From positions 1 through 17,165 of the forward strand of contig JAGRMP010000040.1 in NCBI GenBank assembly GCA_020441225.1: DNA of 17,165 nucleotides, written 5' to 3'. Made by a program: the position numbers and the translations under genes. Position 1 is the first letter of the stretch. Each line of letters begins with the position of its first letter. Below are positions 6,839 to 13,674 of the stretch, piece after piece. A model generated the notes under the pieces. That model worked only from the letters and a program-made list of their open reading frames with translations, did not search any database and had not been told where the DNA came from. The stretch comes from Maritimibacter sp. Its GTDB lineage: Bacteria > Pseudomonadota > Alphaproteobacteria > Rhodobacterales > Rhodobacteraceae.

Positions 6839-8092
6839 ATGAGCGTGGCAGCAGCCGGAACGATCGGAAGTGCCCAGGCGCCGGCGGCGCCGGCCCAAAG
6901 GCTTGAACTGGCCCTCGCCGTGGTCTTCGTTGCCCTGGCGCCGGTGAACTTCCTGCGCCTCGGCGGGATCTATTTCACCGCGTCGGATTTCTTCGGCATC
7001 GCGACACTGATGCTGATGCTGCTCAACCGCCGCGTCCCGCTCGCCTTTTTCGGCCCCGTCACCTCGCTCTGGCTGCTGTCGTTCCTGCTGTTCCTGGGCG
7101 GGCTGATGCTGGGCTCCATGCTCGGCGGCGACCCGCTGGCAGGGCTCGTCGTCTTCGTCCAGTATTCCTATTCCCTGATCATCATCCCGATGGTGATCTC
7201 GGCGCGCCGGCTGGACGAGACGCTGATCCTGCTTCGGGTGTTCGTCTTTTCCATCGCGGCAATCATGCTGCACGGCGCCATTCTGGTGAATTTCGTGTCG
7301 AACGCCGATCCCACCATCGTCTCGCCGAGCGGGCGCCTGCGCTCGCTGATCGGACGCGAAAACGCCGCCGCGGCCATGGCCGCCGTCGCAATCACGTTCA
7401 ACGTCTATCTGCGGCTCATCGGCGAGATCCGCATCCGCTATTTCGTTCCGTCCATCGCGGTCCTGATCTACGGGCTGCTGCTGACCGGCTCCAATACCGG
7501 GTTCGGCGGCGCGGTGATCGGTGTCGCGTTCGTCCTCCTGCTCATGGGACAGGTCCGCGCCATCCTGGTGTCCTTGGCTCTGAGCGGGCTGGCGGTGTTC
7601 GTCATCGCCAAGTTCGGCGCCTCATTGCTTCCCGAGGTCTTCGCGGAACGCGTGCTCGGCGCGCTGAGTTCAGGCGACATCAGCCAGGCCGGGACCTTCG
7701 AGGACCGGTTCGATCTGATCCGCGAAGCGACCGGCGTGGCCAACGGAACCATCTTCCTCGGCCTCGGCGCCGACCAGTACCGCACCATCAGCGTCCAGAG
7801 CACGCCGGTCCACAACACCTACCTGCTCGTGTTGGCGGAGGGCGGTCTGGTCTCGCTCCTCGGCCTGTGCGGGTTCTTCCTCACGGGCACGGCGCTGGGC
7901 GTCGCGGCGCTCACGAATCCCGACACCCGCGTCCGGGGCGCGCTCACGCTGGCGAATGTCGTGTTCTTCGCGGTGCTGCTGAATGCGTTTGCGCATTTCT
8001 ACGCCCGGTTCTGGCACGTCCCGTTGGTGCTGGCGATGAGCCTGAGCCTGCCGCGCGGCGCTCAGTCGATGTATCCGTACCGCTTGAGCTGA
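6839..8092 (+). CDS. wzy: O-antigen polymerase/ligase-type membrane protein (Wzy-like)
   Basis: A 417-aa polytopic membrane protein with about ten hydrophobic segments, a larger extracytoplasmic region around residues 260-340 and the motif LGADQYR...TPVHNTYL, where H325-N326 resemble the His-Asn of the Wzy/WaaL (O-antigen ligase) superfamily. It would join flipped repeat units in the periplasm. Polymerase and ligase cannot be separated by sequence alone, but position directly after the flippase in a polysaccharide operon favours polymerase. GAGGAAG (6825-6831) is a good ribosome-binding site 7 bases before ATG 6839. It is the last gene of operon A. Its final 31 bases overlap the 3' end of the opposite-strand sulfotransferase gene, so the two transcripts are antisense at their ends. 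Confidence 0.85.
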   Translation: MSVAAAGTIGSAQAPAAPAQRLELALAVVFVALAPVNFLRLGGIYFTASDFFGIATLMLMLLNRRVPLAFFGPVTSLWLLSFLLFLGGLMLGSMLGGDPLAGLVVFVQYSYSLIIIPMVISARRLDETLILLRVFVFSIAAIMLHGAILVNFVSNADPTIVSPSGRLRSLIGRENAAAAMAAVAITFNVYLRLIGEIRIRYFVPSIAVLIYGLLLTGSNTGFGGAVIGVAFVLLLMGQVRAILVSLALSGLAVFVIAKFGASLLPEVFAERVLGALSSGDISQAGTFEDRFDLIREATGVANGTIFLGLGADQYRTISVQSTPVHNTYLLVLAEGGLVSLLGLCGFFLTGTALGVAALTNPDTRVRGALTLANVVFFAVLLNAFAHFYARFWHVPLVLAMSLSLPRGAQSMYPYRLS

Positions 8093-8958
8093 CCGCGCGC
8101 GACCCACGCCACCTGGCGCTGCGCCGCCGCCGGCATCTCCCGCGCCCAGCTGTCGTCGTAGCGAACCGCGACCGGTCCTTTCATGCGCATCCGGCTCCCC
8201 GCCATCTGGTGTCCCGGGACGATCGGCGCGCCCCCGGCGATCCGCGCGGCCAGGGGCGCGAGATCCACCCCGACGGCGGCCGATATCCGGGCCATCTCGG
8301 TCGCCGGATCGCGGGCAAGGTCTTCGTAGCGGATCCGTACGACGTGGTCGCGTGGCAGCCGCGCAGCCAGCGTCTCCGCCTTGCTGTTGTACATCCGCCA
8401 GCGCAGCGCGGTCCGGATCGGCGACCGCGGAATGATCTGTTTCTGCACGCCGCCCTTCACGTCCATCGGGATCGCGCGCCCCATCGCATGCGCCACCGCA
8501 CGGGCGTCGCGCACGAGGTGTATCACCCGAAGGTCGATGTCCGGGTCGCGCAAGAGGGCCAGTGCCCGCCCCGGGGCTTTCGACGAGTCGAGGATGATCG
8601 GCGCGCCGGTCTGGGCGCGAATGGCCGAGAACAACGCCCCCGACTGGGCGAGGAACGTCTCCAAACGCCGTCCGACGCCCATCCGCGCGGGGGCGAAAAG
8701 CGGTTCAACCGCGCGTTGCAGCGCATCATGCGCGACCGGATCAACCGTCCGGGTCCAGCCGGACATGACCGGGCCCCAGACCGGGCAATCCGACAGCCGT
8801 TCGCCGCAGGCGCAGAATTCGTTTTCGCGCCAGGCATGCCGGCACATGGCGGAAATCTCTCCCGCGCCGAAGATCTCCGGATGCATCCCGAGCGCGATAT
8901 CGACCACCGTCGATCCGCTGCGACCGTAGCCCGCGACATAAATCACCCGGTTGCGCAT
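8062..8958 (-). CDS. Sulfotransferase (PAPS-dependent, Sulfotransfer_3-like)
   Basis: It would transfer sulfate from 3'-phosphoadenylyl sulfate, probably to a hydroxyl of the polysaccharide or its precursor. From ATG 8958 the protein has 298 aa. The 5'-phosphosulfate loop is GYGRSGST (10-17), and the 3'-phosphate site is VRDARAVAHAMGR (149-161, with R150). DSSK (124-127) precedes it. RIRYEDLARDP in the C-terminal half is also typical. A cysteine cluster C39, C49, C51, C58 lies early, in FCACGERLSDCPVW. ATG 8958 is preferred because the PAPS loop then starts at residue 10 and GGATCTGA precedes it; ATG 8991 would add 11 residues. No signal peptide, so cytoplasmic. It is the only minus-strand gene between the two operons and ends inside the wzy-like gene. 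Substrate is inferred from context only. Confidence 0.88.
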   Translation of the reverse strand: MRNRVIYVAGYGRSGSTVVDIALGMHPEIFGAGEISAMCRHAWRENEFCACGERLSDCPVWGPVMSGWTRTVDPVAHDALQRAVEPLFAPARMGVGRRLETFLAQSGALFSAIRAQTGAPIILDSSKAPGRALALLRDPDIDLRVIHLVRDARAVAHAMGRAIPMDVKGGVQKQIIPRSPIRTALRWRMYNSKAETLAARLPRDHVVRIRYEDLARDPATEMARISAAVGVDLAPLAARIAGGAPIVPGHQMAGSRMRMKGPVAVRYDDSWAREMPAAAQRQVAWVARGQLKRYGYID

Positions 8959-9078
8959 TTCAGATCCAATCAGGAAAAACCAAATGTCCATTTCAACTTA
9001 ACCCAATTCCTCCATCGACGTGGACTCCCTTTTTCTCTAGAGTCCGCGGTGTTCCGATCAAGCAACCAGTTCTATCGC
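8959..9078. promoter_or_regulatory. Divergent intergenic region between sulfotransferase and export gene
   Basis: These 120 bases separate divergent starts at 8958 (minus) and 9079 (plus) and are visibly richer in A+T than the flanking genes. They should carry the promoters of both the sulfotransferase and operon B. I found no pair of boxes near consensus on either strand. The best weak minus-strand pair is TTGATC and TAGAGA with a 16-base spacer, which I do not trust. The striking element is the dyad at 9022-9045. Confidence 0.5.
9022..9045. repeat. Nested dyads in the divergent promoter region
   Basis: GGACTC (9022-9027) and GAGTCC (9040-9045) form a perfect inverted repeat with a 12-base spacer. 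A perfect 8-bp palindrome CTCTAGAG (9035-9042) overlaps the right arm. Position midway between two divergent genes suggests an operator shared by both. The regulator is unknown. Confidence 0.35.
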
Positions 9079-10302
9079 ATGACCGTCTTCTCAAGGTTCT
9101 TTTGCTTCGCAGTTGCCCTCCTGCTCGCGCATGCGGCGCTGGCGGAGGACTACGTGTTCGTCGCGGGCGACCGTGTCCTGATCCGTGCCGGACGGTGGGA
9201 TCACACCACGTTCCGGTTCGAATACTGGGACGGCGTCAGCGGCGAATACAGCCTCTCCGCGAACGGGGACATTCATGTGCCCCTGGCGGGGACGGTGCGG
9301 GCACTCGGCGAGACAGCAGACAGCCTGTCGGCCGCGGTCACGCTGCAGATCCAGCGTCGGATCGGGCTGACCGACCCGCCGGAAGTCGCCATCGAGATCG
9401 CCGGCCACGCTCCGATCTATGTCAGCGGCGCGGTCAACACGCCGGGCGCCTTCCCGTTCCGTCTCGGCATGACGGTGCGACAGGCGCTGGCGCTGGCCGG
9501 TGGCCTGGGTTCGGCCAGTGCCAGCGAAGACGGCGCCGAGCGGGAACTCATCCGCTACAGCGGCCAGATCGCGGTGCTCCTGCAGCAGCTCGCCGCGCTG
9601 GAAGCCGAAGAGGCGCGGCTGGAAAACGAGGTGGCCGCCATCGAGGCGCGGGCAAACGGCGCGGCAGCGCCCGACGAGCCCGGCGAGCTCGAGGGGATCC
9701 AGCTCGAGCTGTTCCGGGCCCGGCAACGCTCGATCGGCACCCGGGAAGAAAACATAAAGGAACTTCAAGACCTTGTCGCCGAACAGGTGCGCCGTCTCGA
9801 CGAACAGATCGTCCTGGTCGAGAGCCAGGTCGAAACCGCGCGCGACGATGCGGGCGTGGTCGAGGACCTGACGCAACGCGGGCTTGCGGTGCGCTCGCGC
9901 ATGTCCTCCGCCGAGATCACCCTGGCCAATTTCGAGGCGCAGCTCGTCCGGCTGGAAGTTGCCCGGCTCGAAGCCGTGCAGCAGCTCAATCTCGCGCGGC
10001 GCGACGAAATCACCTTGTTCGACGAGGCCCGCCTCGGTCGCCTTGCCAGCCTGCGCGACGTCCGCCTCGATCTGGCGACCACGCGCGCCGAACTGCGCAC
10101 CGCGCGGGCGCTCAATGCCGAGGCGGCCGCCCGCAGCGCCGCGGGCAGCGTGCTCGATGCGGTCGCCGAGGTGAGCTACGTCGTGACCCGCGATGACCCG
10201 TCGGGCATCCGCCGCATCGAGGCCGATCTCGACACCCGCCTCAGGCCCCGCGACACGATCGAAGTCTCGGTCGAAATGCTGCCGCCGGACTCGAGCAACT
10301 GA
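9079..10302 (+). CDS. Polysaccharide export protein, ExoF-like (Poly_export + SLBB + coiled coil)
   Basis: An exported 407-aa protein of the polysaccharide export family. A signal peptide (F4-A22, hydrophobic core AVALLLAHAALA) ends at ALA before E23. There is no lipobox, unlike Wza. Residues about 23-105 form the Poly_export domain and 111-147 an SLBB motif (APIYVSGAVNTPGAFPF...LALAGGL). Residues about 155-347 are a long Glu/Arg/Leu-rich coiled coil. A short beta-rich segment (355-400, LDTRLRPRDTIEVSVEML) closes the chain. This order and length match the rhizobial ExoF type (about 420 aa), a periplasmic or outer-membrane-associated export component, rather than canonical Wza. No clear ribosome-binding site precedes ATG 9079; GTG 9049 in frame is an alternative. 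The next gene starts at the base after the stop. First gene of operon B. Confidence 0.88.
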   Translation: MTVFSRFFCFAVALLLAHAALAEDYVFVAGDRVLIRAGRWDHTTFRFEYWDGVSGEYSLSANGDIHVPLAGTVRALGETADSLSAAVTLQIQRRIGLTDPPEVAIEIAGHAPIYVSGAVNTPGAFPFRLGMTVRQALALAGGLGSASASEDGAERELIRYSGQIAVLLQQLAALEAEEARLENEVAAIEARANGAAAPDEPGELEGIQLELFRARQRSIGTREENIKELQDLVAEQVRRLDEQIVLVESQVETARDDAGVVEDLTQRGLAVRSRMSSAEITLANFEAQLVRLEVARLEAVQQLNLARRDEITLFDEARLGRLASLRDVRLDLATTRAELRTARALNAEAAARSAAGSVLDAVAEVSYVVTRDDPSGIRRIEADLDTRLRPRDTIEVSVEMLPPDSSN

Positions 10303-11541
10303 ATGCGGCCCGGCATGTCCCAGCCCGAAACCGGGCCCGCGAACAGGGTGCGCATCCTCTTTCCCTTCATCGCGGGGTTCACCGTCGGTGGCAGCCATAT
10401 TTCGGCGCTGAAATTGGTGGCCGGGCTCGACCGCACCCGGTTCGCCCCCTCCATCCTGCTGCATGACCTCGACGGCAACGGCCCGGGGCGGCTCGGCGAC
10501 TACGTCTCGTCTCTCGGGCTGCCGTTCGAGACGCTGTCGGGCGTCGGTCTCATGGCGCCGCGCCACAGCCGCATTCCACAGACGGTGTCGCCGCCGGGCT
10601 ACCTCCTGCAGACCCTCCCCCGGCTGCGCCGGATCCTGCGCGACGGCGCCTATGATATCGTCCACACCAATGACGGGCGGATCCATGTGAACTGGGGCCC
10701 CGCCGCACGCCTCGCCGGCTGCCGACTGGTCTGGCACCACCGCGAAGACCCGCGCGGCTTCGGCGTCAACATCCTCGCGCCGATCCTCGCCAACCGTATC
10801 GTTACCGTGTCCGATTTCGCCCGCCCCGCGCGGCCGCTCCTGCCGGTCGCCGGCCGGACGCAGGTGATCCACAGCCCGTTCGAGTTTGCCGAACCGCCCG
10901 ACCGTGCGGCTGCCCGCGCCGCGTTGCTGACGGAGATCGGCGCCGATGACGACGCTCTGCTCCTGGGCTATTTCGGGTCCCTCGTCCCGCGCAAGAAGCC
11001 GCTCGCCTTTGTCCATGCCGTCGCCGAGACGGCCAGGGCCCTGCCCGGGCGCGATGTGCGCGGCCTGTTTTTCGGCGCGGCGATCCTGCCCGACAAGCCG
11101 CTGGACCGCGAGGCCGAGGCGCTGGCCGAGCGCCTGGGGATCGGCGACCGCATCCACCTGATGGGGTTTCGCCGGCCGATCGAGGGGCCGATGGCGGCGA
11201 TGGACGCCAAGATCGTGACCGCCATCAACGAACCCTTCGGCCGGACGCTGATCGAGGCGATGCATCTCGGCGTCCCCGTCATCGCGACGCGCCATGGCGG
11301 CAATATCGAAGCGATCGACGACGGCGAGACCGGCTTTCTCGTGCCGACGGACGATCCGCAGGCCGTCGCGCGGACCGTCGTCGGCCTGGTCGAGCATCCC
11401 GAGCGCCGCGCCCGGGTGGTGGCGGCGGCGCGCAAGGATCTCGCCGAACGCTACGGCGCGCAACGCCACATCGCCCGCGTCAGCGCGCTCTACGAAGAGC
11501 TTGTTCCGGCATCGCGCGGCCAGGTCCGCGCCAGCGGCTGA
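10303..11541 (+). CDS. GT4-family glycosyltransferase
   Basis: A 412-aa retaining GT-B glycosyltransferase expected to add one sugar of the repeat unit in the cytoplasm. The N-terminal acceptor loop is FTVGGSH, HTNDGR and WHHREDPRGFG occur in the first half, and FGSLVPRKKP stands where the donor-phosphate-binding Arg/Lys motif is expected. The E-x7-E pair is E310...E318 in EPFGRTLIEAMHLG, followed by GVPVIATRHGGNIEAIDDGETGFLV. ATG 10303 abuts the stop of the export gene (TGA-ATG), so translation is probably coupled. ATG 10315 is an alternative start that removes four residues. Donor and acceptor cannot be assigned. Confidence 0.9.
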   Translation: MRPGMSQPETGPANRVRILFPFIAGFTVGGSHISALKLVAGLDRTRFAPSILLHDLDGNGPGRLGDYVSSLGLPFETLSGVGLMAPRHSRIPQTVSPPGYLLQTLPRLRRILRDGAYDIVHTNDGRIHVNWGPAARLAGCRLVWHHREDPRGFGVNILAPILANRIVTVSDFARPARPLLPVAGRTQVIHSPFEFAEPPDRAAARAALLTEIGADDDALLLGYFGSLVPRKKPLAFVHAVAETARALPGRDVRGLFFGAAILPDKPLDREAEALAERLGIGDRIHLMGFRRPIEGPMAAMDAKIVTAINEPFGRTLIEAMHLGVPVIATRHGGNIEAIDDGETGFLVPTDDPQAVARTVVGLVEHPERRARVVAAARKDLAERYGAQRHIARVSALYEELVPASRGQVRASG

Positions 11542-11551
11542 GACGGTCCCG

Positions 11552-11557
11552 AAGGAG
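11552..11557 (+). promoter_or_regulatory. Strong ribosome-binding site AAGGAG
   Basis: AAGGAG lies 5 bases before ATG 11563 and is one of the best Shine-Dalgarno matches in the window. It serves the 35-codon frame below and not directly the glycosyltransferase start at 11670, which has no good site of its own. It is the main reason to take the small frame seriously. Confidence 0.55.
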
Positions 11558-11562
11558 AGACG

Positions 11563-11670
11563 ATGCGCAAATTCACCCCCGTCGCAGACCAACAGACAGG
11601 CCGCTCCCGGCCGCAGCACCGGCCCGCGCCGTGCGCCGCCCCGGGCCGGGCCGGCACGGGGCGCGGCTGA
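11563..11670 (+). CDS. Possible 35-residue small protein or leader peptide coupled to the next glycosyltransferase
   Basis: The frame starts at ATG 11563 behind AAGGAG and ends at TGA 11668-11670, whose last base is the first base of the glycosyltransferase ATG (TGATG, 11668-11672). It reads MRKFTPVADQQTGRSRPQHR and continues as a Pro/Arg/Gly/Ala-rich tail. I recognise no family, membrane segment or signal peptide. The low complexity of the second half is what random G+C-rich sequence would give, so the peptide itself may have no function. The strong ribosome-binding site plus stop-start overlap suggest it delivers ribosomes to the downstream gene. The alternatives are that it is the remnant of a larger gene, or chance. 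Confidence 0.35.
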   Translation: MRKFTPVADQQTGRSRPQHRPAPCAAPGRAGTGRG

Positions 11671-12767
11671 TGGCCCAGCGTCTCGCCATCCTCCTGACCG
11701 GTCTCGGCGCGGGCGGGGCCGAGCGCGTGGTCGCGCTCCTGGTCCGCCACTGGGTGGCGCGCGGTCACGAGATCCACATCATCAGCTTCGACGCGCCCGA
11801 CGCACCGGTCTATTTCGACGTCCCCCCCGCCGTCACCCTGCACCGGCTGGATCTGTCCCGCCCCGGCCGGAGCGCGGTCGGGTCGATCCAGCGCCTCGTC
11901 GCGCTCCGGCGCCGCCTGGCCGCGATCCAGCCCGATACCCTGATCTCGTTCCTGACCAAGAACAACGTCCTTGCACTGCTCGCCGCCTGGCGGCGCCCGG
12001 TCCGCACGGTGGTCTGCGAACGCAACAACCCGCAACGGCAGCAGGCGAACCGGATCTGGAACCGGCTGATGGCGCGGCTCTACCCCTGGGCGGATGTCAT
12101 CGTGATGCAGACCCGCGCGAGCCTCGCCTGCCTGCCCGCCGGTGTCGAGAACGCGGTCGAGGTGATCCCGAACCCGGTGGAGCCACCCGCCGCGCGCCCC
12201 GCCGCGGACGGCGCGGCCAGGACGCTCGTCGCCGTCGGCCGCCTGGTGCCGCAAAAAGGGTTCGACATGCTGATCGAAGCGTTCTCCCGGATCGCGGACG
12301 ATGTCCCCGACTGGCGGTTGTCGATCTTCGGTTCCGGCCGGATGCAGACGGAGCTGACAGATCAGATCGACGCGCGCGGCCTGGGCGCCCGGATCGCACT
12401 GGCGGGTCAGACCGACCAGCCGGGCGCCTGGGTGACCGGGGCCGGTGCCTTCGTGCTGTCCTCGCGCTACGAGGGCTTTCCCAATGTCCTTGCCGAGGCG
12501 ATGTCGGCGGGGCTCCCGGTCGTCGCGTTCGATTGCCCCTTCGGCCCCGGCGAGATCGTGACCGACGGCGTCGACGGGCTGCTGGTTCCGGACGGGGATG
12601 TGGCGGCCCTGGCCGATGCGCTGCGCCGCCTTCTGAGCGATCCCGCCCTGCAGGCCCGTCTCGGCGCCGCGGCCCGCGAGACCGCGGAAACCTACGCGGT
12701 CCCGAAGGTCGCCGCGCGTTGGGATGCGCTGCTTGAGCGGCAACACGACGGGAGGACGGGGCGGTGA
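11670..12767 (+). CDS. GT4-family glycosyltransferase, AmsD/PglH-J-like
   Basis: A 365-aa GT-B glycosyltransferase. The N-terminal loop is GLGAGGAERVV (11-21). SFLTKNN and ERNNPQRQ follow, then the donor-domain motif GRLVPQKGFDMLI (from 190, with R191 and K196) and the E-x7-E pair E268...E276 in EGFPNVLAEAMSAG. GLPVVAFDCPFGPGEIV is typical of the subgroup containing amylovoran AmsD and the Campylobacter PglH/PglJ GalNAc transferases, so a HexNAc or Gal-type donor is possible but unproven. ATG 11670 is chosen because homology-like sequence starts there and it overlaps the small upstream frame's stop (TGATG). GTG 11631 in the same frame would add 13 low-complexity residues. A run of seven C lies at 11822-11828. 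Confidence 0.9.
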   Translation: MAQRLAILLTGLGAGGAERVVALLVRHWVARGHEIHIISFDAPDAPVYFDVPPAVTLHRLDLSRPGRSAVGSIQRLVALRRRLAAIQPDTLISFLTKNNVLALLAAWRRPVRTVVCERNNPQRQQANRIWNRLMARLYPWADVIVMQTRASLACLPAGVENAVEVIPNPVEPPAARPAADGAARTLVAVGRLVPQKGFDMLIEAFSRIADDVPDWRLSIFGSGRMQTELTDQIDARGLGARIALAGQTDQPGAWVTGAGAFVLSSRYEGFPNVLAEAMSAGLPVVAFDCPFGPGEIVTDGVDGLLVPDGDVAALADALRRLLSDPALQARLGAAARETAETYAVPKVAARWDALLERQHDGRTGR

Positions 12768-12890
12768 GGCCGGTCCGGGCAGCGACGGGACAGATGACGG
12801 CACGGGCATGGGACGCGCGCCGCACCGACCCGGCCGGGCGGCCCGGCGCCGGACGCTCGGCCACAGGGAATTAGGGGCGGAAACGGGGTC

Positions 12891-13673
12891 ATGGTGCAAC
12901 GGATCGCAGTCCTGTCGGACATCCACGGCAATGCAGACGCCCTCGACGTCGCGTTGAGCCAGGTCGAGGCGGAGGCACCGGATCTCGTCGTCATCCTCGG
13001 CGACCTCCTGACCTACGGCACCCAGCCACTGACGGTGCTCGACCGTCTCGACGCCTTTTCGCGCGGCAACCGGGCGCGCGTTTTCATCAGCGGCAACCAC
13101 GACGAGTTCTACTTCGGTCTCGAGACCGGCGACCCCGGGTTCTACGACCGGGTGCCGGACTTCGTGCGCGAATCCGTCTACTGGACCCAGGACCGCATCG
13201 CCCCGCATCCCCACCTGTCCGCCCGGTACCCCTGGGTCCGGTCCCACACCGAACAGGCGGTGGTCTTCGCCCATGCCAACCCCTACCGTTACGGCGACTG
13301 GCGCTATGTGTCGGACCCTGAGGCCTGCCGCGACGCCGCTGCGACCCTGGCCGCCATGGGCGCCCGGGTCGGTGTCTTCGGCCATTCGCACCGGGCCTTC
13401 GCGGCGCTCGTGGCGCAGGGGGCGGTGCGTGCCCTCGACCAGGGGGTTTGGCACGAGATCGAACCCGAGGCCGTCGCCATCATCAACCCCGGCGCCGTGG
13501 GCCATCCGCGCGGCACCGGGCTGAGTTACCTCCGCCTCGACGTCGACGGCGCCCGGATCCGGGCCGATATCCGTGCGATCGCATTCGACGCCGCCGCGCA
13601 GCGCCGTGCCATCGCCGCGGCCGGTTTTACCGCCGGGACGCGGGACAAACTGCTTTCATACTGGGAGACCTGA
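12891..13673 (+). CDS. Calcineurin-like metallophosphoesterase
   Basis: A 260-aa dinuclear-metal phosphoesterase of the YfcE/MJ0936-like branch. All ligand motifs are present: D10 and H12 in SDIHGN, D38 in LGDLLTYG, N69-H70-D71 in GNHDE, H128 in FAHANPY, and H165 and H167 in GHSH. No signal peptide or membrane segment, so cytoplasmic. The likely reaction is hydrolysis of a phosphomono- or diester; the substrate is unknown. AGGGGCGGA (12873-12881) serves ATG 12891. It follows the glycosyltransferase by 123 bases without a convincing gene and precedes the ATP-grasp gene by one base, so it belongs to operon B. Metallophosphoesterases are not core Wzx/Wzy components, so it may act on a phosphorylated intermediate made by its neighbours. 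That is inference. Confidence 0.9.
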   Translation: MVQRIAVLSDIHGNADALDVALSQVEAEAPDLVVILGDLLTYGTQPLTVLDRLDAFSRGNRARVFISGNHDEFYFGLETGDPGFYDRVPDFVRESVYWTQDRIAPHPHLSARYPWVRSHTEQAVVFAHANPYRYGDWRYVSDPEACRDAAATLAAMGARVGVFGHSHRAFAALVAQGAVRALDQGVWHEIEPEAVAIINPGAVGHPRGTGLSYLRLDVDGARIRADIRAIAFDAAAQRRAIAAAGFTAGTRDKLLSYWET

Positions 13674-13674
13674 C

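Noticed and set aside
9091..11619. 842-codon open frame on the minus strand
   Set aside because: It lies opposite two genes with clear domains. Long antisense frames are usual at this G+C content, and its translation shows no recognisable fold. The same applies to 681-2417, 5279-7273 and 11490-13505 on the minus strand.
12794..12874. 26-codon frame between the glycosyltransferase and the metallophosphoesterase
   Set aside because: Weak ribosome-binding site, low-complexity Arg/Gly/Ala peptide, and no coupling to the next start.
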